Positions 39,715 through 53,318 of a stretch of DNA of 64,000 nt are shown in pieces. The position numbers and the translations under genes were made by a program. Numbering within the stretch: the first letter of the stretch is position 1; each line of letters starts with the position of its first letter. The stretch is from Chondrilla cf. caribensis (taxonomy: Eukaryota; Porifera; Demospongiae; Chondrillida; Chondrillidae). The stretch covers positions 947,611 through 1,011,610 of the forward strand of contig OZ026564.1 in assembly GCA_964020155.1 (NCBI GenBank). Direction: 5' to 3'. The notes under the pieces were generated by a model. The model was not told the origin of the DNA, searched no databases, and worked only from the letters and a program-made list of their open reading frames with translations.

Positions 39715-40952
39715 GGATGTCTCGATAATCACCGATCGAGTTACTGCTTCGGTAGGCAAACCCTAGTCTCGCTTAGCCAGACCATTTTCTCCATTTTGAC
39801 CGACGACGGCAAATGACCCATTTCCCCTAAAAGGAACTCTGAAAATACGTATCATTGTGATTGTGACATTGTGTATTCAAAGCCATAAAGTGAATATATT
39901 TGATGTGTGTCATCAAATCGCTTTGTTTGCTGCACACATGGTTAAGGTGTATTAGTGTGTGCATTTGTGTCACTGTGTTTATTTGTGTATGTATGTACAG
40001 GTACATATTATGTATGGTATGCATACTAATCATTCACTCTGTGTGGATGTGTGGATGTACACTACATGTGTGTATGTATATATGTGGTATCTTAAACCAT
40101 CCAGTTCGTTTATAATCATTGATTATATTATATAGTCTATTATCAGAATGATCAATATTACACTAAATAGTACACACATCTGTATGTACATGCATACTTG
40201 TCTATCAGGAAATTGTCTTGCAATTGTACTTTGTATATATGTGTATGTATAATATCAAAGGAAACATATGTATTATGGATATAAGCTCACTTGTTCTTCA
40301 ATCCACCCATCTTCCACCCACGCATCATGAAATCAATCTATAACATCATAGACAACATTATACAAAAATAATTGACACAATGTGGAGAATAGGAAGTAAT
40401 TCTAAAGTCCTTTCTACATCTATTTCAGATTCATCTGGAGAAAGAAGAGAACAGACTTCAAAATGAGGAACCAGTAGAGCTAATTTCAGATTACACACAC
40501 ATTAATCTCATATAGCCAGACCCTTACTATAGTTCCTCTAAATTTAAATGGTCGTCACCACTTAATCATGCAAGTCCCAATTTCGAAATTAGAATTGGGA
40601 ATGGGTTTGGCTAGTTGGGACCACACATACATACTATAGTCGTGCATCATGTCTGACACTTTTCTTTTAAGTGTAAGTAACACACAGAGGAAAAGTGTTG
40701 TGAGGAGTGAGCATAACGTACAATCATGAAAACATTGGTTAGAAACAAGATTACACACATGTACATTGATGAAGTACAGAAGTACACATACAGATAACAC
40801 TATAATGTATGGACCAGCGCCAACATGTACCAACAGACACACATGTACATTGATGACATCCGTGTACAGTCAACATGTACCAACAGGACACACCTGGAGG
40901 TTCATTGGAGTATCAACTTAGACTCCATGTTTTATTTTTTTGGCTTCATCTT
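39715..40952. other. Duplicated flanking blocks
   Basis: This holds the copied 5' flank of a Rab first exon (about 39845-40140), then the gattcatctggag block (about 40430) and the gccgacac block (about 40648-40710). No gene was seen. Confidence 0.45.
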
Positions 40953-41200
40953 TCAGTCCTTAGCAACTAGAGGACCCTCAAGCTTTTCCACAGTCTCCAA
41001 AAGGAACCCCCAGGTGTTGGGGATATCCTCTCCCCAATTACCATTCCTCCAGTATAACAGAGCTCGGTTACCTCCGGTTGCTGAATCTAATCGATAAGCT
41101 TCTACCTTGGCATATGGCACACCCAGCACCACAGCTAAGTCATACCACAGTGGAATGTGTTCCAGGATGCCGACTACACCCACATCTGATGGACCCTCAC
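40953..41200 (-). pseudogene. Orphan death-domain exon of a fusion gene
   Basis: A minus-strand exon with acceptor ttccag at 41201 and an open frame of 82 codons coding a death domain (LWYDLAVVLGVPYAKVEAYR, LLYWRNGNWGED, TWGFLLETVEK). It matches the death-domain exon of the truncated gene at 61770-62053 but ends early, at a stop 7-8 codons before its homologue. The preceding linker exon (from about 41274) is cut off on its upstream side. It is probably a non-functional remnant. Confidence 0.7.
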
Positions 41201-41559
41201 CTGGAAATGATTGGAAGAATAAATAACATGTACACAGTATGTGTGTTGAGCATGTTACTATCCTCACCATTGAGGTCAGTCCGAGAAGCAACAAAACATT
41301 GGTTAGGAACAAGATTACACAGTAGTGATGAAGTACAGTAAGGACCTGTGACTCTACATGTACAGTAGGAAATAAAGTTGGAAACAGAATAAAAAGACAC
41401 ATTCAAACAAACAAACACACACAAACAGCACATTCACAGGTGTACACATGATTGATAATACTATATATGGAACAGCTATCATGTACCGACAGGACACACC
41501 TGGAGGTTCATTGGAGCATCAACACAGACTCTGTGTTTTGTGTTTATTGGCTTCATCCC

Positions 41560-41861
41560 TTAATTGTTTAGCAACTAGAGGGCCGTTCGAGTGTTCCACA
41601 GTCTCCAAAAGGAACCCCCAGGTGTTGGGGATATCCACACCACAACATCACAGCTAAGTCATACCACAGTGGAATGCATATGTGTTCCAGGATGCCGAGT
41701 ACACCCACATCTGATGGACCCTCACCTGGAAATGATTGGAGGAATAAATAACATGTACACAGTATGTATGTTGAGCATGTTACTATCCTCACCATTGAAG
41801 TCAGTTTGAGAGGCTTCATCCAATGGAGATGTTGTACCATTAGTTGAATCAGACAGGTTAG
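41560..41861 (-). pseudogene. Second death-domain remnant with linker exon
   Basis: Linker exon 41793-41861 (69 nt, coding like TSLDEASQTDLN) keeps both splice sites. The death-domain exon (about 41560-41725) carries an internal deletion of about 90 bp relative to the copy at 40953-41200, which removes the middle helices. It is a degraded remnant. Confidence 0.7.
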
Positions 41862-42518
41862 CTGTAATAGGAGGTCACCATAGCAAAAGATAAGCAGACA
41901 ACTGCAGACAGCAGATAACTCAGACCACATGTACTTGTGCACACACAAATGCACACATGCACACACGTACGCACGCATGTACACACACACGCACATACAC
42001 ACATATGTACAATGTTCACCTCACGTTTAGCCCGATTCAGTTGTGAAGCCTTCAGACCTTCATCAACACCACTAAAGGTGATTATACAAAAGACTCTATG
42101 AGTCCTATCCTAGCTAGGTGGGATACCAGTTCTTTGTAGAGAGTATACAACTGATCATCAGGCCTGCGCAATGTCAACGTCATCATGAACATGGGTGCTT
42201 ATTTTAGGGTCTGTCACAGGCAGCCTCTATATTATATATTTTCATTTCGACTTCTGGCATGTAACCCTTGACTGATATATACATAGATATATATCTATAT
42301 TATATATCTACAACATGTGTTAATATGCATAACCACAACAATAAATTTATATTATATGTAATTTATGGTTGATTTTGAATGATAATAATTAGAAATTTAG
42401 ATAGAATTCATGCACTGAAGCTTCACTGAATGTGATAACTTCAGCAAAGGTTCTTCTGAAACTAAAAAAATGTCCAAGTATTCTGAGTGTGGGGCGGCAG
42501 CCTCAAGAGGTTTTTTAC

Positions 42519-42521
42519 ATA

Positions 42522-42607
<86 letters not shown>

Positions 42608-42627
42608 TACACACACACACATACACA

Positions 42628-42719
<92 letters not shown>

Positions 42720-42720
42720 A
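42519..42720. repeat. (AC)n microsatellite
   Basis: About 200 bp of AC with scattered AT and AA interruptions. The flanks (cctcaagaggtttt on the left, gtagtacatacatgcatcac on the right) are duplicated around the array at 46711. Confidence 0.95.
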
Positions 42721-43525
42721 TGTAGTACATACATGCATCACATCCATTAACTGTACATGTACTAGTACTGCCACCCTGGGGCTCCACCATGAAGGAGAAC
42801 TGACAGGGCAACAATAAGGAGTATGATACACACATACACCATAATATTATATGTACACATGTACTGAATGTGTGAATATGTATAAATGTATATACATTGA
42901 GATTGAAGTACTGTACGTACAAATATGACATAAGTATACAGTGGAGTTCATTAGATTGAGAGTGGGTTTCTCTCATCATTGAAGCTTCCTATGTGTGTGT
43001 CCCTATGCATAGTAAATGATTGCTCCTGTTAATATCATATAAAGGGAATTTCTAGCTACTCCCATCGAGATTCTCAAGAAGAATCTTACCAGTGACACTC
43101 TATTGTGTATACACATGTACACAGTACAGTAAGCATGTACTTATTCAGACATGCATATACGTATGTACTGTACATGATTACATGTTTCTCAATTGGTGAT
43201 ATCGTCACTTTAGAACACAAGAACAACATGGGATGGTATGTACAAGATGCAACATGAGACTACATGTGTACAACATGATGCTACATATGTACTACATGCG
43301 ACTACATATATAAAACACAAGGCACAAGAGATGATGTTGCACACATTTTTCCTTGTGTACAGATTGTTCATACAACACAAGTACTTTATGTTAGTTGTAC
43401 ACAATGCAGTTTTAGCTGGAAATGTCCTCTGTATTTGGGTAAATTGATTAAAGGTAATAGGTGTTACTTGATTAATTAATGTGTGCGGTGTATCTCGAAC
43501 ATGAATATCACATGCTACCAGTAGC
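42721..43525. other. Recurrent block upstream of secreted-peptide gene 2
   Basis: Nearly identical to 46917-47787 upstream of copy 3. It contains a minisatellite of about 20-bp units at about 43240-43310 and the shared proximal promoter block. Confidence 0.6.
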
Positions 43526-43532
43526 TATAAAA
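43526..43532 (+). promoter_or_regulatory. TATA box of secreted-peptide gene 2
   Basis: TATAAAA 100 bp before the ATG at 43626, in the same context as the other copies. Confidence 0.75.
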
Positions 43533-43625
43533 GAGAGCTACAGAGCTCCACTTGTTCATTCACCCTGTGAGTTCTTCGGTGGGAACAACTGTGTCAGTCT
43601 CGTTTACAACTAGAGATTATCTGAA

Positions 43626-46123
43626 ATGTTTGGAAAAGGAGTCCTCTTGGTTCTGTTGGTTCTGGGAGCCATTGCTTATCAGGCTCAGGCTGCAAGATGT
43701 AAGTAGTCAGTATTGTATAGCTAAATGTACATGTTTGATTCTTCTCTGTGATGGTTACATACATCTGTTGAACAGCAAAGGTGAATAAGATGTGAACTTA
43801 TACCATTTTTAGATTTGTGCTTCAAGGAGCGAAATTGTAAAGGATGGCCAGAGAGTGCACGTTAACTCAAAAAATTGACATTTTTTTGCTTGTCACCAAG
43901 AGGCTTATAGTGCACTCAGGAAAATCAGAATGCTTCGGAAATTGTGTTCGTGAGTTAGGCATGGACACTAGGTAGCCCTTGGTGACCAGCAAAGAAATCT
44001 CAAATTGCCTAGGTGATCACCACAAGGGTTTTTTAGGGTTACCGTTAGGGTTAGGGTTAGGGCTACGGTTAGGGTTAAAGTTATAATTAGGGTTAGGGTT
44101 AGTGTGAGTCTTAAAGTCAGGAATTTATGATCAGAAGGACCGTACTAGATCCAGTAGTGAGTCTGTGCATTCGGATTTCAGCTATGATGCATTACGTGCA
44201 CACAGGAGAGGCCGTGGTGACAACTCAAAAAAATTGACATTTTTTTGCTTGTCACCACGAGGCTTATAGCGCACTCAGGACCATCTGAATGCTTCCGAAA
44301 TTGTGTTGGTGAGTTTGGTATGGACACTGGGTAGCCCTTGGTGACCAGCAAAGAACTCTCAAATTGCTTAGGTGATCACCACAAGGCATATTACACGCAT
44401 ATATGAATGTACCTACAAACTATATACATTTTATTATATGTGACACTGGGGGGAAATTTTGGTCGACACCAAAATGCATCTTTTTGCTACCAGAAGGTAG
44501 CTACTAGGTCCAGGAGTGCGTCTGTGCATTCGCATTTCAGCTATGATGCATTACGTGCACACAGGAGAGGCCGTGGTGACAACTCAAAAAATTGACATTT
44601 TTTTGCTTGTCACCACGAGGCTTATAGCGCACTCAGGACCATCTGAATGCTTCCGAAATTGTGTTGGTGAGTTTGGTATGGACACTGGGTAGCCCTTGGT
44701 GACCAGCAAAGAACTCTCAAATTGCTTAGGTGATCACCACAAGGCATATTACACGCATATATGAATGTACATACAAACTATATACATTTTATTATATGTG
44801 ACACTGGGGGGAAATTTTGGTCGACACCAAAATGCATCTTTTTGCTACCAGAAGGTAGCTACTAGGTCCAGGAGTGCGTCTGTGCATTCGGATTTCAGCT
44901 ATGATGCATTACGTGCACACAGGAGAGGCCGTGGTGACAACTCAAAAAATTTTACATTTTTTTGCTTGTCACCACGAGGCTTATAGCGCACTCAGGACCA
45001 TCTGAATGCTTCCGAAATTGTGTTGGTGAGTTTGGTATGGTCACTGGGTAGCCCTTGGTGACCAGCAAAGAACTCTCAAATTGCTTAGGTGATCACCACA
45101 AGGCGTATTACACGTATATATGAATGTACATACAAACTATTATACATTTTATTATATGTGACACTGGGGGGAAATTTTGGTCGACACCAAAATGCATCTT
45201 TTTGCTATCAGAAGGTAGCTACTAGGTCCAGGGGTGCGTCTGTGCATTCGGATTTCAGCTATGATGCATTACGTGCACACAGGAGAGGCCGTGGTGACAA
45301 CTCAAAAAATTGACATTTTTTTGCTTGTCACCACGAGGCTTATAGCGCACTCAGGACCATCTGAATGCTTCCGAAATTGTGTTGGTGAGTTTGGTATGGA
45401 CACTGGGTAGCCCTTGGTGACCAGCAAAGAACTCTCAAATTGCTTAGGTGATCACCACAAGGCGTATTACACGTATATATGAATGTACATACAAACTATT
45501 ATACATTTTATTATATGTGACACTGGGGGGAAATTTTGGTCGACACCAAAATGCATCTTTTTGCTATCAGAAGGTAGCTACTAGGTCCAGGGGTGCGTCT
45601 GTGCATTCGGATTTCAGCTATGATGCATTACGTGCACACAGGAGAGGCCGTGGTGACAACTCAAAAAATTGACATTTTTTTGCTTGTCACCACGAGGCTT
45701 ATAGCGCACTCAGGACCATCTGAATGCTTCCGAAATTGTGTTGGTGAGTTTGGTATGGACACTGGGTAGCCCTTGGTAACCAGCAAAGAACTCTCAAATT
45801 GCTTAGGTGATCACCACAAGGCGTATTACACGCATATATGAATGTACATACAAAGTATATACATTTTATTATATGGAGTGCGTCTGTGCATTCGGATTAG
45901 AGCTATGATGCATCACGTGCACACAGGAGAGGCCGTGGTGACAAGTACCATATTGTTGTAGAAAGGGTAATTTCCAATCTGGATGGGGTTATCACGGAAC
46001 GGGCTATGGCTGCTTTAACTGGTGAGAATATTCCCAGCACACATGCAGAGTCTGTTTGAATAAACTATGAATCACACTCAGTCTTTAAGATTTATATTTT
46101 TTTCTTGTAGCTGGGGGAAATAA
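43626..46123 (+). pseudogene. Secreted six-cysteine peptide gene copy 2, split by a satellite insertion
   Basis: Exon 1 (43626-43698) encodes the conserved signal peptide. Exon 2 starts at 43813, codes the first two cysteines and is interrupted after 43860. The homologous sequence resumes at about 45946-45949 with the CC pair and runs to the donor at 46021. Exon 3 (46111-46123) codes the sixth cysteine and the GK end. The 2.1-kb interruption is a tandem satellite and introduces an immediate in-frame stop. The inserted stretch happens to begin with GT and end with AG and to be a multiple of three (2085 nt), so removal as an intron is formally possible, but the splice contexts are weak. I treat it as a broken gene. 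Confidence 0.75.
43861..45945. repeat. Satellite array of about 359-bp units inside peptide gene 2
   Basis: The unit boundary phrase gccgtggtgaca recurs at 44211, 44570, 44928, 45288, 45647 and 45932, giving spacings of 359, 358, 360, 359 and 285; the last unit has an internal deletion of about 74 bp. Each boundary is an 11-bp perfect inverted repeat, CGTGGTGACAA and TTGTCACCACG, around an A/T-rich spacer. The first unit carries TTAGGG-like repeats at about 44033-44105 instead of the usual middle part. The recurrent 60-70 codon open frames are by-products of the repeat. Confidence 0.9.
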
Positions 46124-46706
46124 CTGATGTCAGGCTACTCTTGGAACTAAGGATTCAGTAACGCAGATTAACTGCAAGCAGCTAACATAGCATAGGAATA
46201 TCAAATAATCTTTAACTAAGCAACTACTTAGCCCAAACCACATAGTGCAGCTTCATCGTTTTTTTTTAGTTATCATGGTTATTGCTAAGAGTTACTAATC
46301 ATTTAATCACAACGATGTCTGATTCGGTCGAGTGCATGAAAGTTAAAGACAGCTATTGAACAGTGTATAATGGTGTACACATTGCGGATAAGTGAAGTAG
46401 TCAGGTTGACCATGACCAAATATACAATATTAGAATGAGAAATTACATAATTACTGTAGGCAGATCTTACGAAAGGAGACCAAAGAGTCCAATATATTAA
46501 CAAAAAGTGCAATTCAATCATAGTGTAGCACAGAGTGGTGAAATTCTGGTATAATCAGCTTTAATTTTGAATGATGATAATTAGAAATTTAGATAGAATT
46601 CATGCACTGAAGCTTCGCTGAATGTAATAACTTCAGCAAAGGTTCTTCTGAAACTAAAAAAAATGTCTTAAAGTATTTTGAGTATGGGGGTGGCAGCCTC
46701 AAGAGG

Positions 46707-46710
<4 letters not shown>
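46124..46710. other. 3' flank of peptide gene 2
   Basis: Sequence shared with the 3' flanks of copies 1, 3 and 4 (from cttggaacta through caagagttactaatc) up to about 46560. It then switches to the block that also precedes 42519. No gene was seen. Confidence 0.5.
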
Positions 46711-46916
<206 letters not shown>

Positions 46917-47449
46917 TGTAGTACATACATGCATCACATCCATTAACTGTACATGTACTAGTACTGCCACCCTGGGGCTCCACCATGAAGGAGAACTGAC
47001 AGGGCAACAATAAGGAGTATGATACACACATACACCATAATATTATATGTACACATGTACTGAATGTGTGAATATGTATAAATGTATATACATTGAGATT
47101 GAAGTACTGTACGTACAAACATGACATAAGTATACAGTGGAGTTCATTAGATTGAGAGTGGGTTTCTCTCATCATTGAAGCTTCCTCTACGTGTGTCCCT
47201 ATGCATAGTAAATAATGCTCCTGTTAATATTGTATAAAGGGAATTTCTAGCTACTCCCATCAACTGAGGATTCTCAAGAAGAATCTTACTAGTGACACTC
47301 AATTGTGTATACACATGTGCACAGTAGAGTAAGCATGGACTTATATGCAGACATGCATATACATATGTACTGTACATGATTACATGTTTCCCAATTGGTG
47401 ATATTGTCACTTTAGAACACAAGAATGAACACAACATGGGATGGTATGT

Positions 47450-47580
47450 ACAAGATGTAACAGGAGACTACATGTGTACAACATGAGACTACATATGTAC
47501 AACATGAGGCTACATACGTACTACATGAGACTACAAATGTACATGATGCTACATATGTACTACATTAAACTACATGTATA
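47450..47580 (+). repeat. Minisatellite upstream of peptide gene 3
   Basis: Six to seven imperfect copies of a 20-21-bp unit (tacaacatgagactacatat type). Copies 1, 2 and 4 have the same unit upstream in different numbers. Confidence 0.85.
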
Positions 47581-47787
47581 CAACACAAGACACAAGAGGT
47601 GATGTTGCACTCTTTTTCCTTGTGTACAGATTGTTCATACAACACAAGTAGTTTATGTTAGTTGTACACAATGCAGTTTTAGCTGTCCTCTGTATTTGGG
47701 TAAATTGATTAAAGGTAATAGGTGTTACTTGATTAATTAATGTGTGTGGGTGTATCACGAGCATGAATATCACATGCTACCAGTAGC

Positions 47788-47794
47788 TATAAAA
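47788..47794 (+). promoter_or_regulatory. TATA box of secreted-peptide gene 3
   Basis: TATAAAA 100 bp before the ATG at 47888. Confidence 0.8.
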
Positions 47795-47887
47795 GAGAGC
47801 TACAGAGCTCCACTTGTTCATTCACCCTGTGAGTTCTTTGGTGGGAACAACTGTGTCAGTCTCGTTTACAACTAGAGATTATCTGGA

Positions 47888-48286
47888 ATGTTTGGAAAAG
47901 GAGTCCTCTTGGTTCTGTTGGTTCTGGGAGCCATTGCTTATCAGGCTCAGGCTGGATGTAAGTAGTCAGTATTGTATAGCTAAGTGTACATGTGTGATTC
48001 TTCTCTGTGATGGTTACATACATCTGTTGAACAGCAAAGGTGAATAAGATGTGAACTTATACCATTTTTAGATTTTTGCTACAAGGAGCGAGATTGTAAA
48101 GGAGGAGGAGAGAGTGCACCGCATTGTTGTGGAAGTGATGTTTATCAATCTGGATCGGGTTATTACGGACATGGCTATGGTTGCTGGAACTGGTGAGAAT
48201 ATTCCCAGCACACATGCAGAGTCTGTTTGAACAAACTATGAATCACACTCAGTCTTTAAGATTTATATTTTTCTCTGTGTAGCTAG
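47888..48286 (+). CDS. Secreted six-cysteine (knottin-like) peptide, gene copy 3
   Basis: Exons 47888-47957, 48072-48192 and 48283-48286 give 64 residues. The signal peptide matches copies 1, 2 and 4. The mature part has the spacing C-x5-C-x9-CC-x17-C-x2-C. Exon 3 contributes only the end of the sixth cysteine codon and then a TAG, so this copy lacks the Gly-Lys tail seen in the others and would not be amidated. The mature region is rich in Gly, Tyr and Ser. The gene is expected to be secreted and disulfide-bonded; its target is unknown. Confidence 0.75.
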
Positions 48287-48950
48287 GGGAAATAACTGAT
48301 GTCAGGCTACTCTTGGAACTAAGGATTCAGTAATGCAGATTAACTGCAAGCAGCTAACATAGCATAGGAATATCAAATAATCTTTAACTAAGCAACTATT
48401 TAGCCCAAACCACATAGTGCAGCTTCATCAATTTTTTTGTAGTTATCATGGTTATCGCCAAGAGTTATAAATCATTTAATCACAATGATGTCTGATTCGA
48501 TCGAGTGCATGAAAGCTTAAGACAGCTATTGAACAGTGTATAATGGTGTGCACATTGCGGATAAGTGAAGTAGTCAGGTTGACCATGACGAAATATGAAA
48601 ATGAGAAATTATATAATTACTGTAGGCAGATCTTATGAAAGGAGACCAAAGAGTCCAATTTAACATAAAGTGCAATTCAATCATAGTGTAGCACAGAGTG
48701 GTGAAATTCTGGTATAATCAGCTTTTGGCCCTCAATAGGCTACACTATAAGACCATAAACTATTGTGAAATGGTTGGAATTTCAAGACCTGATAGTCTAG
48801 TTAGAGAGGCAGTGTAGGGTATGGCATGGAATATGCACAGGTATAACCACCATGGTAGTGTACACTTTATGTCACCATATAGATGGGAATCAAAACACAT
48901 CCCATACAGGAGCACTACAACAAAAATAGCAATTGTTTATGCGGTTTCAG
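48287..48950. other. 3' flank of peptide gene 3
   Basis: The shared 3' block runs to about 48800, where a deletion relative to copies 1 and 4 joins it directly to the block preceding the small exon at 48951; the CEGYLCGG-like and CVECH-like pieces are missing here. Confidence 0.5.
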
Positions 48951-49045
48951 GTCATTGTGCTAGTGAAGTATTGATAGTCAGAATCATCAAAGAACTTTAT
49001 GCTCAAGTGAGCTTAGTTCCTACAACAGGTCCTGAGACAGGGTGA
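48951..49045 (+). other. Recurrent 31-codon exon-like segment (copy b)
   Basis: After the acceptor gcggtttcag the frame codes SEVLIVRIIKELYAQVSLVP and runs to a stop at 49043-49045, as in copies a, d and e. Its upstream partner exons are absent. Confidence 0.3.
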
Positions 49046-49261
49046 CATTGCAATTATTATTACTACCAGTTCCCCATGGACAATATAATTGCGTTGTATT
49101 AGAAGTGTATGTACACTGTGCTTTTGTTATTTATGATTGCATCTGATAGGATCACTATGGAGTGTTGCATGTGATAGGTTGAAAGTACAGTTACCATAGC
49201 AACACACCAATGTATATGTACGTATGCATAATGTGTGTGTGTGTTGTGTTGTGTGTGTGCA

Positions 49262-49312
<51 letters not shown>

Positions 49313-49927
49313 TAAAACATCTATTATCAGATACTGTCTACACCCATAAAAATAGCTACGTCTTGAGAACTAGAGACTGAATGACTCCCAATGAACTTTG
49401 TCTCATACACCATTATACATGGTCACTCTCCATTCGATAAAATCCTTGTAGTTTATTGCAGCCTTCTGCTAGAGGTAATCAAAAGAGTGTACAAAAATAA
49501 TAAATTTGATAGGATAAAGGGATCAGGTTTCAGACAGACTTGACTACAGAGTGGAGAAGTAACAAACCAACAAAACATCAAAAGTAATAGCTTTATAAGT
49601 CTACTTTGAAGTATGAAAGTTGGTCAGGAGGTCGATACACATCACTTTGAGGAAATCCACAGGAGTTATCTAACCCTCTGTAACAGATCAAATTTTGGCT
49701 GATTTTATACTGATTAAAATATAATACACTGAATTATTAGAAATATAAACTTGGTCCAAATTAATTTTGGTCAGTCACGGAGGACAGACAACCAAGTAAG
49801 GCTCAATACATGCATGATTGAATAAACCTTCTAATGAGACCGCTAGCATCCACATACGTGTGCTTGTATGTGACCTTATAAATCTTAAGACAACTGTATT
49901 CATACATAAACACCACACATGCACGCC

Positions 49928-49980
<53 letters not shown>
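49046..49980. other. Microsatellite-bearing duplicated flank
   Basis: Contains a (GT)n tract at 49224-49308 and an (AC)n tract at 49934-49980. A block at 49660-49870 resembles 36440-36680 and 56100-56320. No gene was seen. Confidence 0.5.
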
Positions 49981-49982
<2 letters not shown>

Positions 49983-51180
49983 CATGTTTACATAAGAGTA
50001 ACACGGACCTGCTATTCCACCCAGGCTCATATGCTGGTCCAACTAAGGGTGTCTTCTAGCTCCTAAATTGTGGACTTTGATGTCAATTTTGATATGGTAT
50101 AACTAATCTAAGTATTATAGTAATTAAGGCCTCATCTATAAATTAGCTCATTTATAAATAGCCTCGATCAGCCGAATGGCAGGCAGGGTGGGTACAGGTA
50201 GGATTGACGTTTGTGTATCTGCACAAACTTTAAGATAGTTCTCTTGAAAAGTGACAAATGTCATTAAAATGTCTGTCTGGGAAAAATGCTGCCCAAACAA
50301 CAACCGTTAGGCTAGGCACACTATTTCAGCTTTCTCGACCATGCAGCAACTTCCAATTGAACAGATACTTTTGGTCAGGCAGCAGGAGTCATTGACACTG
50401 ATTGAACATAATACAGTTATGAATGGAGTTCATATTGACCAAGATGAATATTGATGAAATTCAATACACACAAAAGAAATTGATAAGCTATGTCAGGATG
50501 TTGACACACTGCAGCTGTAGAGGTCACGATTTACATATTCATTACACTATCTTCTACCACATATGTATCAAATTAAGTACACAACATGGTATCATCACTA
50601 CAAGGTCAAACATGTGGACTTCTAGCTAAATGAACGTCAACAGACCTTTAAGGTCATCGATTGACAGGAAATGAAAATGGACGAATATGCGGTCTTTGTG
50701 GGTAGGGTATCTGTTTGCAGTTCCAGTCGATAAAGTCATGTGATATGCAGGTGACCAGAATATGGCATTGCCGATTCATCCGAAGATATTATATACCAAA
50801 TTAACCGAAGTGATCGAATAGGGCAATTCGGCATTGCTGATTCTTCCAAAGATATTACTGAATTGACCGAAGCGATCGAATCAGGCGATTTGGCACTTTT
50901 GATCGCGGCAGAAAATGTCCTTGTGGCTACCATAGATACCACTTGCTGATAAAAGAACACACCAAGGGATTTGTACACCACTGTTACTGAGAGAACATGC
51001 AGAAGCCAGGATCTTCATGCCGGATTATTTCCCATGTGGGTATCTATCAACACAAGACTTGACACATGACATGAGAGAGGGGGGGCACTTGCCTACCTTC
51101 CAATTGAACACTAGTCAACTTGAATTCAAATTGGAGTTTAATACTTGAATTTGAATAATTAATGCACACTAGCCAATGGG
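49981..51180. other. Mostly single-copy region
   Basis: The least duplicated part of the 35-62 kb interval. It has no convincing gene. Two imperfect copies of a unit of about 66 bp lie at about 50763-50890 (GGCATTGC-GATTC...GATCGAAT); read on the plus strand they code GIADSS-type repeats, but the frame has a nearby upstream stop and no start or splice support. Confidence 0.4.
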
Positions 51181-51322
51181 AAACTCAAGACCCTGACATG
51201 AAATATGCACAGGTATAATCACCATGGTAGCATACACTTCATGTCACCATATGGATGGGAATCTAAACATATCCCATAAAGGAGCACTACAACAAAAATA
51301 GCAATTGTTTATGTGGTTGCAG

Positions 51323-51420
51323 GTCATTGTGCTAGTAAAATATTGATAGAATCATCAAAGAATTCTATGCTCAAGTGAGCTTATTTCCTAGAACAGGTCC
51401 TGAGACAGGGTAACATTGCA
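51323..51420 (+). pseudogene. Recurrent exon-like segment (copy c), frameshifted
   Basis: Homologous to the segments at 38578 and 48951, but lacks the four bases gtca after ttgata, shifting the frame. Confidence 0.5.
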
Positions 51421-51559
51421 ATTATTATTACTACTAGTTACCAATGGACAAAGTAATTGCGTTGTATTAGATTCTGAAGTGTACGTGTGCATTGCATTAG
51501 ATAGGTTGAAAGTACAGTTACCATAGCAACACACCAATGTATGCAGAATGTATGCATAA

Positions 51560-52751
<1,192 letters not shown>

Positions 52752-53318
52752 CTGTGTCACAGATTTCAACTTTATCACTTCTCTGCCAATATAGCTACGC
52801 ATTCCGGATTGCAAAATCTACTGCCGTAGTCCCGAGGACGTTATAACTGAACTTCTCAGCGGCAAAACTTATCCATAGAGAAGTTTTACCAACTCCACTA
52901 TCACCAAGCAGGATGACTGTAGATAAACAATAATAATTATAATGAAATACTTCAAAACAAGTGCAACAACCAGGGTTGATGAAGGGGACGAGTGCCAAAG
53001 AGATGTCCCAAGGGGCAAGACTCAAGAGGGGTGATCTCAAATCTGGGAGGAGACTGGGGGAGTCTGATGTATCCCAATCTATAGTATCCCAAGGGGATCG
53101 GCCGGAAGGTGGAGAGGACCTCAAGAATCCCAAAAGAGAAGGGGTCTGTACATAGTGTCTAGAGTTAGGGAGAGGGCCGGGGTAGTCTGAAAGTTCAAAG
53201 ATTCTGAAATACGCGGAATTCTTCACAACATCGATATCACGATCATTTACCTTTAAATACGTAGTCGTAGTGTCTTGAATCTACTGAACTACTGATCGCG
53301 ACCTCTTCGATCAGCCAT
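52752..53318 (-). pseudogene. Rab exon 1-2 remnant of a fusion gene (remnant E)
   Basis: Exon 2 (52752-52916) keeps the P-loop GDSGVGKTS and its donor (GACACAG|GTATTT) but is 165 nt instead of 162: a small insertion brings an in-frame TAG after AIRNA, and one A is lost further on. Exon 1 (53251-53318) has a net 4-bp insertion next to a TCGA/GATC-like motif after ATGGCTGA, which shifts the frame. No exons 3-5 or Roc-COR exon follow. Two independent lesions make it a pseudogene. Confidence 0.85.

Noticed and set aside
44407..45672. Four related open frames of 62-74 codons (GGNFGRHQNASFCYQ)
   Set aside because: They are one per satellite unit, their starts vary, the unit length is not a multiple of three, and there is no promoter or splice support.
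50736..50981. Open frame on the minus strand and a GIADSS repeat on the plus strand
   Set aside because: Both come from two imperfect copies of a 66-bp unit. The plus frame meets a stop just upstream and no start or acceptor fits.
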